A DNA stretch of 7,502 nucleotides, taken from assembly GCA_902796745.1 (NCBI GenBank), contig CADBQC010000036.1, forward strand, positions 1 through 7,502, in the 5' to 3' direction. This document shows positions 1 through 6,297 of this stretch, piece by piece (position 1 is the stretch's first letter; every line of letters starts with the position of its first letter). This DNA is from an uncultured Pseudomonadota bacterium (lineage in GTDB: Bacteria > Pseudomonadota > Alphaproteobacteria > RUG11792). A model generated the notes under the pieces. It did no database searches, was not told where the DNA came from, and was given only the letters and a program-made list of their open reading frames with translations. Position numbers and translations under genes: made by a program.

Positions 1-213
1 AAATTTGCGTCAAAATTCTCGCAATTCTTCGAAATCCATTCCCCTCAAGGTATAGAGTAATCGTGGCGTCTCTTTCTTTGTCTGTGAATCAATTTCGCAC
101 ATCGTATGTCTGCATTCCATGCACTTATACCGTTGTTTCTTCATTACAATGCCTGATTTTCACACCCCAACATGCCCACAATACTTACACTTTTCTATCT
201 CTTGTCCATCCAA
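1..213 (-). pseudogene. IS1-family transposase remnant (InsA-like zinc-ribbon end), broken and cut by the window edge
   Basis: Read on the minus strand, the frame from about 213 downward gives an N-terminal zinc ribbon with two CxxC pairs: K-C-K-Y-C-G (codons from about 192 down) and, after K-S-G-I-V-M-K-K-Q-R-Y, K-C-M-E-C-R. An L-R-G-M-D-F-E-E-L-R-type helix follows. This is the arrangement of IS1-family InsA-like transposase N-termini (zinc ribbon, 'KSG..xxKQRYKCxxC', then a helix-turn-helix). Two in-frame TGA stops, at 160-162 and 10-12, interrupt it, and no ATG is found at the expected start (only a TTG at 211-213, with an in-frame TGA further upstream), so it is almost certainly dead. 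The rest of the element lies beyond the left edge and its terminal inverted repeat was not identified. The transposase identification is from motif recognition; the family assignment is fairly secure, the exact element is unknown. Confidence 0.7.
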
Positions 214-366
214 TTGTTTTTCCCATCATATTCTCTATTGACATGATGCGCAATCCATTAAAAATTCATTGTTTGACAAAACGTATCAGAATTGCCTATG
301 TAGTCAAGAGCTACTGTGATACAATATGAAATATATAATATTCTTTTTTAGCATTTTTTGTGTTTA
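214..366. other. Non-coding gap between transposase remnant and the carboxypeptidase gene
   Basis: This stretch of about 150 AT-rich bases has no convincing gene. It should contain the outer end of the IS1-like element, but I cannot define the terminal repeat. An interrupted palindrome around 299-315 (GTAG and CTAC flanking TCAAGAG) is a weak candidate for that end. A perfect TTGACA at 273-278 is present, but the hexamers 17 to 18 bases downstream (CTATGT, TATGTA) are poor -10 elements. Confidence 0.5.
317..339 (+). promoter_or_regulatory. Candidate promoter -10 elements for the carboxypeptidase gene
   Basis: Two -10-like hexamers lie upstream of the gene: TACAAT at 320-325 preceded by TG at 317-318 (an extended -10 arrangement, TG-A-TACAAT), and a perfect TATAAT at 334-339. 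Neither has a good -35 at 16 to 18 bases. Because the region is very AT-rich, chance matches are likely, so this is only a plausible location for the promoter. Confidence 0.3.
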
Positions 367-1452
367 ATGAATTTATTTTTTAAAATTTTGGTTTATTTGG
401 CTGTTATACACAGTATAGGCATGGATATCTTTGCTCAAACGGCTGATAATAAGCTCGTTGAAAAAAAATCTGCGATAGTGATAGACTACACCAATGGTCA
501 GAAAATTTTATACAGCGATAAATCAAAAGAAAAGAGATATCCAGCATCCTTGACGAAAATGATGACGGTATATCTTTTATTTGATGCCATTAAAAACAAG
601 AAAGTTACTTTAAACACAAAATTTAGAGTTTCTAAATATGCGACAGCGCAAGCTCCAAGCAAACTTGGTTTAAAAGTGGGGGCTAAGATTTCGGTTTCTG
701 ATGCTATAAAAGCTCTATTTGTGAAGTCGGCTAATGATGTTGCGGTTGTTGTAGCAGAAGGTCTTGCAGGAAGCGTGAGAAACTTCTGCAGGTTAATGAA
801 CAACAAAAGTCGTATGCTTGGTATGCTAAACACTCATTTCGAAAATGCCTCAGGCCTTCCGGATTTGAAACAAACAAGTACGGCTGAAGATATGGCAAAA
901 CTTGGTATGGCTCTTTTTCGCGATTTTCCTCAATATCGGAATTATTTGTCTCTTAAAAAATTTGCGTACGGAAAGAAAAAATATACAACGCACTGCAAAA
1001 TTCTTCAATGGTATAAGGGGGCTGATGTTGCAAAAACAGGATATATATGTGCATCAGGATTTAACCTTATGGTGTCTGCGAGTCGTTATGATAAGGCAGG
1101 TAAATCTAGACGGCTTTTCGTCGTTGTAATGGGTGGAGATACTGCTAAAGCTCGAGATTTGTATGCTGGACAACTGATGGATAAATATTTTGATCGCTAT
1201 AAGATATCTGCTCAAAAGCCCAAAGAGCAGCTATGTAAAAAAAGTTTGACAGAACAAATAGGCAAGTCTGAAATGCTTGAGGATGTTATACACGCCGATA
1301 ATGAAATAATAATATCGAGTAAGCAAGCTATTTCTAATTTTAATCAAATGCTCGATGATCTTTATAAGGATAACGATGAATGTTTATTATCCGAAGATGA
1401 GATAATGGTTCATCCTAAAAAGCATAAGGCAAAGAAAAAGAAGAAAGCATGA
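367..1452 (+). CDS. Serine-type D-alanyl-D-alanine carboxypeptidase, peptidase family S11 (DacA/PBP5-like)
   Basis: It trims the terminal D-alanine from peptidoglycan stem peptides in the periplasm. Counting from ATG 367 (361 residues), the three penicillin-binding motifs are in order: S61-L-T-K64 (nucleophile and general base), S121-A-N123 and K223-T-G225, the last followed by Y-I-C-A-S-G-F-N-L as in S11 enzymes. Residues 1-23 form a signal peptide (N-L-F-F-K, a hydrophobic core, I-F-A before Q24). A TTG at 358 would add three residues, but neither start has a clear Shine-Dalgarno; ATG is preferred. After the catalytic domain comes an acidic linker and a very basic tail ending K-K-H-K-A-K-K-K-K-K-A. 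I see no PBP5 C-terminal domain or amphipathic anchor of the usual kind. It lies 70 bases before the next exported-protein gene, with no terminator between, so the two may be cotranscribed. The S11 family is secure; the paralogue (dacA, dacC, dacF) cannot be decided. Confidence 0.93.
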   Translation: MNLFFKILVYLAVIHSIGMDIFAQTADNKLVEKKSAIVIDYTNGQKILYSDKSKEKRYPASLTKMMTVYLLFDAIKNKKVTLNTKFRVSKYATAQAPSKLGLKVGAKISVSDAIKALFVKSANDVAVVVAEGLAGSVRNFCRLMNNKSRMLGMLNTHFENASGLPDLKQTSTAEDMAKLGMALFRDFPQYRNYLSLKKFAYGKKKYTTHCKILQWYKGADVAKTGYICASGFNLMVSASRYDKAGKSRRLFVVVMGGDTAKARDLYAGQLMDKYFDRYKISAQKPKEQLCKKSLTEQIGKSEMLEDVIHADNEIIISSKQAISNFNQMLDDLYKDNDECLLSEDEIMVHPKKHKAKKKKKA

Positions 1453-1522
1453 TTAACTGTTCATTAACGAAATATCAGTAATATTTATGTAGGGATATAG
1501 GCTATCGAAAGAATTCTGATTT

Positions 1523-2611
1523 ATGCGTGGTTATATTGCTCAAAAATTTATAACTTGCTTATGTCTTCTTGCTTTGGGTAAATCTGTGATTGTATTGTCT
1601 CCTTCTTATGGGCATGATTTTGTGAATACTGATATTTTGCAACAAAAAGGAGATGGTAAACGAGTTGAAGAGAAAAATGCAGAAATGCTGAAACAATTTG
1701 CGAAATTTTTGCGAGAAAATGAAACGAAAAATACTGAAACAGAAGAAGTGATGCCCAGAATAATGGATAAAAATTTCCGTATTATCGATGGAGCTAGAGA
1801 TGAATTAGAGAAAATTTTTGACCATTATCCGGAAATCCTAACTTTGTGTCCCGAGGAAGATAAGTCAACTATCGAATGTATATCGAACTCTATTTTTGAA
1901 AGAAAAATAGTGTTCCAAGATGTGATGGCTCAATCTCCAGATGTGGTTGAAAGGGCAATAATAGCACTTATTGAGATTTTAAAAGGATATGAAGAAACTA
2001 TACCTCATATACAAGACGTGGTAGTTTTACTGCGTTGCCTAGACATTATAACTGGGGGTAATTCTGCCATAATGGAAACCCTGAAAAACAGGAATAACAT
2101 CATACCACTTATGTATAACGATGCCGAAGAAATATATGACAAAATTGAGCCGATGCTTAGATATTCAGATGAAATCACAAAGGTCATGGTAAAATCTGCA
2201 TTCATCGATGCCACTAAAACAAGGTTCGAAGATAAGCCAAATATTCCAAGTTATTATGTTTTTCATTTGATGCAGAATATTTTAGAAAAACTTGAAAAAA
2301 CAGCTAAAGATATGAATCAATCTACATTTAACCGAAGGTTCGAAAATGCAGTTTATTCAATGCAGAAATTACTCGATGATTTAGATAACTCGATGAAGTC
2401 AGACCAAGTTGCAAAGAACATCGTTCCTTTATTGAATGGCGCAAAAAGAACGTTGCTATTCCAGAGAGATTTCATACAGAAAAAGGCAAAAGAATGGAAG
2501 GAATATTTGGCGACATTAGAAACAGTAACAAAGCAGGTGAAGGATGTGCTCAAGAAGGCGATTGAAGTAGAAAAGGATCAATCGATATTTGACAATATGC
2601 CTGAGGAATAA
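1523..2611 (+). CDS. Exported, mostly helical protein of unknown function (362 residues)
   Basis: I do not recognise a family. The N-terminus (M-R-G-Y-I-A-Q-K followed by a hydrophobic stretch to about residue 27 and then P-S-Y-G-H-D) looks like a signal peptide with possible cleavage near residue 30, so the protein probably works in the periplasm or beyond. There is no lipobox. The mature part is rich in Glu, Lys, Asp and Ile/Leu with few glycines, as expected for long helices. The segment from about 265 to 350 reads like a charged helical or coiled-coil region. ATG 1523 is the first start of the frame; a weak purine run (GAAAG near 1507) lies rather far upstream. The gene follows the carboxypeptidase in the same direction and ends 25 bases before a strong terminator, which closes the transcription unit. 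A cell-envelope role is only suggested by this neighbour and the signal peptide. Confidence 0.8.
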   Translation: MRGYIAQKFITCLCLLALGKSVIVLSPSYGHDFVNTDILQQKGDGKRVEEKNAEMLKQFAKFLRENETKNTETEEVMPRIMDKNFRIIDGARDELEKIFDHYPEILTLCPEEDKSTIECISNSIFERKIVFQDVMAQSPDVVERAIIALIEILKGYEETIPHIQDVVVLLRCLDIITGGNSAIMETLKNRNNIIPLMYNDAEEIYDKIEPMLRYSDEITKVMVKSAFIDATKTRFEDKPNIPSYYVFHLMQNILEKLEKTAKDMNQSTFNRRFENAVYSMQKLLDDLDNSMKSDQVAKNIVPLLNGAKRTLLFQRDFIQKKAKEWKEYLATLETVTKQVKDVLKKAIEVEKDQSIFDNMPEE

Positions 2612-2636
2612 TTTTGTGCGTATTACGATACTAAAT

Positions 2637-2671
2637 ATCCCTCAAGTTTATTAACTAGAGGGATGTTTTTT
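2637..2671 (+). terminator. Intrinsic (Rho-independent) terminator after the exported-protein gene
   Basis: ATCCCTC at 2637-2643 pairs perfectly with GAGGGAT at 2658-2664. Inside, after one A-A mismatch, AGTT (2645-2648) pairs with AACT (2653-2656) around a TATT loop. One G and six T residues follow (2666-2671). It ends the rightward unit. It sits between convergent genes, but on the minus strand the hairpin is followed only by ATATTTAG, so termination of the leftward gene here would be weak. Confidence 0.85.
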
Positions 2672-2685
2672 GAACATGGTAATGT

Positions 2686-3438
2686 TTACTTCAGCTTTTT
2701 TACTGCATCTATAAGTTCTTTGTATGCCTTCTCTTCATCTGGATTGTCAAATGCATCGCCATGCGCGTGATTAGCATATCTATCCATATAATTCATAGCA
2801 ATGTCGTGTTCGTTATCAAGTTTTTTCAATCCTAGTGCAAAATTTGCTATCGACGATGGATCTTTGTCTGCCTCCTCTTTTAGAAAAGCTTCAACAGCTT
2901 CAGCATCCTCGTTTTTTGCCCAATCTTCGATGGCTTTCTTTTCTCCTCTGTGTTGCAATGCTTCGAGGAGAATTGCTGAATTTACATCATCAGGATCTGT
3001 TAAATCTATAGACAGATATCTTCTAACAAGCTCATTTGTCGCTTTTTGGGGTTGTATACCAGCAAGCGTAGCCGGAGAACGAGCAATAAGTTTTACTATT
3101 TCAAAAGGCAAGGTTTTTACATTCGCTGGTTTTTTATCTATTTCTAGATCGCTTCCTGTCCTCTTTTCCAGCTCTTTTTCGGCATCACTTGGCGAAATTT
3201 CACAAATAGTCTCTTTTCCCGAAGCAATTTGCCTCAATATATCCTTATGCAATTCGCTAGCATTAACTTTTTGCTTGTTTTTTTTGCTCATGTTTATCTC
3301 AACAATAGCTTCCGAAGCAGGCTTTGCATCATTTGTGTTTGCCTTTTCTTTTTTCAATATCGCGATACCTGTTCCAAGTACTGCGACAGCCACGACTAGT
3401 GACAGTATTCCTCTCTTTGACATTTCCCCAATATCCAT
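2686..3438 (-). CDS. Membrane-anchored protein of unknown function with a duplicated module of about 31 residues
   Basis: I do not recognise a family. From ATG 3438 (250 residues) there is a short N-terminus (M-D-I-G-E-M-S-K-R), one hydrophobic segment at about 11-28 (I-L-S-L-V-V-A-V-A-V-L-G-T-G) followed by K-K-E-K, then a charged Ala/Glu/Lys/Asp-rich helical body. This fits a single-pass signal anchor with the body in the periplasm. Residues 63-93 and 110-140 align without gaps and share L, I, I-A, T, I, P, A, E-L and R at matching positions, indicating an internal duplication. Alternative starts are TTG 3447 (inside a hairpin) and ATG 3423 (GGGGAA lies immediately next to it, too close for a normal Shine-Dalgarno); the choice is uncertain. 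It is divergent from gpsA and convergent with the other unknown exported protein. The reading frame on the opposite strand here is a Ser/Phe-rich antisense shadow. Confidence 0.78.
   Translation of the reverse strand: MDIGEMSKRGILSLVVAVAVLGTGIAILKKEKANTNDAKPASEAIVEINMSKKNKQKVNASELHKDILRQIASGKETICEISPSDAEKELEKRTGSDLEIDKKPANVKTLPFEIVKLIARSPATLAGIQPQKATNELVRRYLSIDLTDPDDVNSAILLEALQHRGEKKAIEDWAKNEDAEAVEAFLKEEADKDPSSIANFALGLKKLDNEHDIAMNYMDRYANHAHGDAFDNPDEEKAYKELIDAVKKLK
3019..3111 (-). repeat. Copy 2 of the internal protein module in the membrane-anchored protein
   Basis: Encodes residues 110-140 (from L-P-F-E-I-V-K-L-I-A to N-E-L-V-R-R). It aligns ungapped with residues 63-93, 141 bases away. Eleven of 31 positions are identical and several others are conservative (D/E, L/V, R/K, K/R). 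The similarity is at the protein level; the DNA has diverged. Confidence 0.6.
3160..3252 (-). repeat. Copy 1 of the internal protein module in the membrane-anchored protein
   Basis: Encodes residues 63-93 (from L-H-K-D-I-L-R-Q-I-A to K-E-L-E-K-R). The shared pattern with copy 2 is L-x2-[DE]-I-[LV]-[RK]-x-I-A-x4-T-x3-I-x-P-x2-A-x2-E-L-x-[KR]-R, which suggests a small helical repeat. Confidence 0.6.
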
Positions 3439-3439
3439 A

Positions 3440-3459
3440 AAACTCAATGAGTTGAGTTT
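3440..3459. repeat. Inverted repeat (8-bp arms, 4-base loop) at the start of the minus-strand gene
   Basis: AAACTCAA (3440-3447) is the exact reverse complement of TTGAGTTT (3452-3459), separated by TGAG. In the minus-strand transcript it would form a hairpin ending one base before ATG 3438 and covering the place where a ribosome-binding site would be. It has no T-run on the minus strand, so it is not an obvious terminator. It could be a translation-control hairpin or a protein-binding operator in the divergent promoter region. Confidence 0.6.
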
Positions 3460-3520
3460 ATGAAAGAACTGTTAAAAAATAGTTAATGTGCAGTGAAAAA
3501 CCAGGCGTAGGATGAAATAC

Positions 3521-3549
3521 TTGATGTTACGCAATTTTCATAATATCAT
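3521..3549 (+). promoter_or_regulatory. Sigma70-type promoter for the gpsA-addB-tpiA-ispG operon
   Basis: TTGATG (3521-3526, four of six consensus bases) is followed by exactly 17 bases and TATCAT (3544-3549, five of six). Transcription would begin near 3556-3558. This would make ATG 3558 practically leaderless and supports ATG 3591 as the gpsA start. No operator is visible apart from the inverted repeat further upstream. Confidence 0.55.
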
Positions 3550-3581
3550 CGATTACAATGGTAAAGAGCGGATGTAACAAT

Positions 3582-3587
3582 GAAGGA
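3582..3587 (+). promoter_or_regulatory. Ribosome-binding site favouring the ATG 3591 start of gpsA
   Basis: GAAGGA at 3582-3587 ends three bases before ATG 3591. The spacing is short, but it is the only Shine-Dalgarno-like sequence near either candidate start, and none precedes ATG 3558. Confidence 0.5.
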
Positions 3588-3590
3588 AGC

Positions 3591-4556
3591 ATGTTAACGA
3601 CAAAGAGCAAATTGATTGGGATATTGGGAGCAGGAGCTTTTGGAACTGCTTTAGCATTTGCTTATCGTCATGATTTTTCTGTAACTCTTTTTTCATGCTT
3701 CGAGGATCATGTAGCTTCAATGAAGCAAACCAGAATAAATGAATTTTTTAAAGATTTTGAAATACCGGAAGATATTGCATTGGATGTGTCGGCTAATTTA
3801 GGTATGCGCCAATATGATTACTTATTCTGGGTTTTGCCTATAAAACCTACTCCGGATGTACTTGAAGGACTTAAATCGTCGATAAATGGAACTCCTGTAA
3901 TAGTATGCTCAAAGGGACTGTTACCGGATTCATCGTTTGTTTGTGATTTATTTCAGAAAACGCTTCCAGGCTCTAGGATTGGTTATATTGCTGGGCCAAA
4001 TTTTGCGACTGAGCTGGCAAGTGGTAAGCTATCGGTTGCTGACATGGCATTTCAAAGTATGGATATAGCTCATAGATTTGCGAATGAACTTTCAACACAA
4101 ACATTCAAATTAAAGCCAATTGACGATATGATTGGTGCACAAATTTCTGGGGCTATGAAAAACGTTATAGCAATTGCTTCGGGTATCGCATATGGACTAG
4201 GTTTGGGGGAAAATACTCATTCCGCGCTACTTACTCTGGGAATTGCTGAAATGGAATGTTTAGGGATGGCGCTTGGTGCAAAGAAGGAAACATTTTACGG
4301 TTTCTGTGGATTAGGCGATCTGATAATGACTGCCTTAAGCATAAATTCACGAAATACTCTGCTCGGTATGGAATGTGCACGAGGGAAATCAATTGATGAG
4401 GTTTTGCAGAATTCAACTTGTGAAGGGTATGATACACTTTCTCAGGTTATTGAATTAGCTTATAAAAAAGGGGTTAACTTGCCAATTTGTGAGGCTGTGT
4501 ATAAGGTCTTTTTTGAGGCACAATCGCCTAGCATAATACTCGATGTCTTTAAATAG
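3591..4556 (+). CDS. gpsA: Glycerol-3-phosphate dehydrogenase [NAD(P)+]
   Basis: It reduces dihydroxyacetone phosphate to sn-glycerol-3-phosphate in the cytosol, supplying the backbone of phospholipids. From ATG 3591 (321 residues) the Rossmann motif G13-A-G-A-F-G18 lies near the N-terminus. Further family landmarks are S-K108-G-L, A-G-P136-N-F-A, and S-G-A-M-K190-N-V-I-A-I-A-S-G-I-A (the conserved active-site lysine), then G-L-G-L-G-E-N-T, G-L-G-D-L-I-M-T and S-R-N. The length is slightly below the usual 330-340. An in-frame ATG at 3558 would add 11 residues with no Shine-Dalgarno. ATG 3591 has GAAGGA just upstream (short spacing), fits the promoter, and puts the dinucleotide-binding motif at the usual distance from the N-terminus. 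It is the first gene of the operon and its last 14 bases overlap the following addB-like gene. Confidence 0.95.
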   Translation: MLTTKSKLIGILGAGAFGTALAFAYRHDFSVTLFSCFEDHVASMKQTRINEFFKDFEIPEDIALDVSANLGMRQYDYLFWVLPIKPTPDVLEGLKSSINGTPVIVCSKGLLPDSSFVCDLFQKTLPGSRIGYIAGPNFATELASGKLSVADMAFQSMDIAHRFANELSTQTFKLKPIDDMIGAQISGAMKNVIAIASGIAYGLGLGENTHSALLTLGIAEMECLGMALGAKKETFYGFCGLGDLIMTALSINSRNTLLGMECARGKSIDEVLQNSTCEGYDTLSQVIELAYKKGVNLPICEAVYKVFFEAQSPSIILDVFK

Positions 4557-6297
4557 AATTAGCAAAATTGAGCGTATCGCCATCTTATCCCAGTTGGTGG
4601 AAAAGTATTGTGTGCATGCTGATATCGTTGAGGCAGTTCGTTTAGCAAGAGATCTAGCAAATGTCATAGATGAACTGAATTATCTGAAAGTTGATCTTTC
4701 GGAATTATCTCATGAATTTTTGAATTTTTTCCCAGAACATTGGAAGCAACGTACACAATTTTTGTTGATCGTAACAAAGTACTGGAAGGAAATTTTAAAG
4801 GAACGTAATCTTGCTGATGTTGAAGTCTCACGATGGAATGGAACAACAACTTCAAGTCCAGCTCAACACAGTTTCGATCTATTTCGAAAGGTTTCTATAT
4901 TTGAGAACCCAGATATATATGATGAGATAGAATTAGTGATAAAAATTCTCAAAGAATCTGATGGAGAAAAAATATCAATTATTTCCTCAAATCAAGATTT
5001 TTCTAGGTATTTGAGTATGAGACTTGATGCAGAGGAAGTAAAATATATTTCTCATTGTGGTGGTGGTATTCCATCACAAGATGTTATAGAAAATGTGAAT
5101 AAAAATTTTAACAATTGCTCAAAAGAGGAATTAAATAAATTGGTGAAAGAGCTTTCTGACATTATTGAAAATAATTCCTCAGATGATAGCGAAACTTCAT
5201 ATAAGGTTTTGTTGTTGCCACCAGTAGAGATTTATAAAATTCCTCGAAATGAAGTGACGATATATACCGAATTAAATGAAAATATGTGGAAGCCTAGGGA
5301 GGCAGGGTACTTTTGGTTACATTATACTCTGCGCAAAAAATTAGGTTTGCTTCGAGATGCAAGTTTTATGGAAAACTTGTTCTATTATGGGATTGATGTG
5401 AGTAAAAAAATTTACCTTCTGAGAGCACTAAAATCTGAAGGTAGAAATAACCAAAAAAGTTCTATTTTAGCCAAATTCGAAACAATTGCAGAAAAATCGG
5501 AGATAACGTTAAATTATTTGCATTCCAGACCATCTGGAAACGAAGGAAGACGACTGGAAAATCCGACAGAGCAACTGAAATTCACCTTACCAAAAGAACT
5601 TGATGCCTGGAGCATTGAGTTGCTGATTAGGGATCCGTACGCTTTTTTTGCTAAGAACATTTTAGGTTTGCAACCAGAAGACTTTGCTCCAAAGCGAAAA
5701 AAAATTAAGAATCTTTTAAAAAAGGTAGTAAAGAGCTATTTTAGGAAACAAAAGGTTGAGTTATTTCTTGAGGATTTGAAAGAGGTTGATTTCTTCGCAT
5801 ACCATAAGGCATTGCTACTGGTGGATTTCTTGAAACAAAGCAGTTTTGACGCTTACCCTTCGTACAATGACATTTATGGAAAGATTGAAATTCCAGAAAT
5901 TGGTATATCTATCTCTGGCACAGCGGATAGAATTATTGAAAATGCAGATTGTTCGACCCTGATTTGTTTCCGTACATCTAATAGCCCTTCAACTAATGAA
6001 ATTATTTACGATGGTTGCTCTGCTATTCTTTCTCTTTGTTGGATTGCTGAAAATCACGGATTTGGTGAACGTATAAATCCCGTCAGAAATATCCAAATTT
6101 GGAATTTAATGGCGAGAGATGAAAATCAAATTATTGATAAAGAAATAGAAATTTCAAAAGAAATTTTGGATGAATTTGCAAAACGTTTATGCACAGAGCC
6201 TTATTTGTGTGAGCAGGCAGTGGAAATTGATTGTAACGCTGGGCGAAAATGGCTATACAATGATGCATATGAGCATTTTAAGAGGAGTTTGCGATGA
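4543..6297 (+). CDS. addB: Reduced AddB-like double-strand break repair protein with degenerate nuclease domain
   Basis: AddB pairs with the helicase-nuclease AddA in processing double-strand breaks for recombination. Matches to the alphaproteobacterial form, by eye: an N-terminal helical part with L-A-R-D-L-A-N-V-I-D-E-L and P-E-H-W (family 'L..LLDE..' and 'HW'); L-N-E246-N-M-W249-K-P (family 'LNEGxWP'); L-R-K-K-L-G-L; L-L-R-A-L-K-S-E-G; R363-D-P-Y-A-F-F-A-K (family 'RDPYxxYA'); T-A-D462-R-I; a C-terminal T-E-P-Y-L and Y-E-H-F-K-R. The protein has 584 residues, whereas family members have roughly 1000. The N-terminal domain is missing: an in-frame TAA at 4534-4536 and gpsA leave no room for it. 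In the nuclease domain the usual D-Y-K is C475-F-R477. No clear Shine-Dalgarno is seen; translation is probably coupled to gpsA. The frame is intact, so it is reduced rather than broken. No addA is present in the window. Confidence 0.82.
   Translation: MSLNRISKIERIAILSQLVEKYCVHADIVEAVRLARDLANVIDELNYLKVDLSELSHEFLNFFPEHWKQRTQFLLIVTKYWKEILKERNLADVEVSRWNGTTTSSPAQHSFDLFRKVSIFENPDIYDEIELVIKILKESDGEKISIISSNQDFSRYLSMRLDAEEVKYISHCGGGIPSQDVIENVNKNFNNCSKEELNKLVKELSDIIENNSSDDSETSYKVLLLPPVEIYKIPRNEVTIYTELNENMWKPREAGYFWLHYTLRKKLGLLRDASFMENLFYYGIDVSKKIYLLRALKSEGRNNQKSSILAKFETIAEKSEITLNYLHSRPSGNEGRRLENPTEQLKFTLPKELDAWSIELLIRDPYAFFAKNILGLQPEDFAPKRKKIKNLLKKVVKSYFRKQKVELFLEDLKEVDFFAYHKALLLVDFLKQSSFDAYPSYNDIYGKIEIPEIGISISGTADRIIENADCSTLICFRTSNSPSTNEIIYDGCSAILSLCWIAENHGFGERINPVRNIQIWNLMARDENQIIDKEIEISKEILDEFAKRLCTEPYLCEQAVEIDCNAGRKWLYNDAYEHFKRSLR
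6281..6287 (+). promoter_or_regulatory. Strong ribosome-binding site of tpiA inside the end of addB
   Basis: AGAGGAG at 6281-6287 lies six bases before ATG 6294. With the ATGA start/stop overlap it fixes the tpiA start and indicates translational coupling to the addB-like gene. Confidence 0.8.

Noticed and set aside
10..162. TGA read as tryptophan, which would restore the transposase frame
   Set aside because: TGA ends the carboxypeptidase (1450-1452) and the addB-like gene (6295-6297), and conserved Trp in TIM (N-W-K) is TGG. The code is standard, so the transposase is a pseudogene.
63..329. Plus-strand open frame of 88 codons
   Set aside because: It is antisense to the recognisable zinc-ribbon transposase remnant and has no family-like features of its own.
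1453..1522. Possible promoter between the carboxypeptidase and exported-protein genes (TTAAC repeated at 1453 and 1464)
   Set aside because: There is no convincing -35/-10 pair with proper spacing. The gap is short and has no terminator, so readthrough is the simpler explanation.
2801..3463. Plus-strand open frame of 220 codons, Ser/Phe/Ala-rich
   Set aside because: It is the antisense shadow of the minus-strand gene, whose frame shows a membrane segment, a charged helical body and an internal duplication. The plus frame also begins downstream of a strong terminator without a ribosome-binding site.
3466..3485. Short inverted repeat AACT...AGTT around an A-run in the divergent intergenic region
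   Set aside because: Arms of only four to five bases in AT-rich DNA are expected by chance.
3558..3590. Earlier ATG start for gpsA adding 11 residues
   Set aside because: There is no Shine-Dalgarno, the predicted transcription start falls on this ATG, and ATG 3591 has a GAAGGA sequence and places the GxGxxG motif at the usual position.
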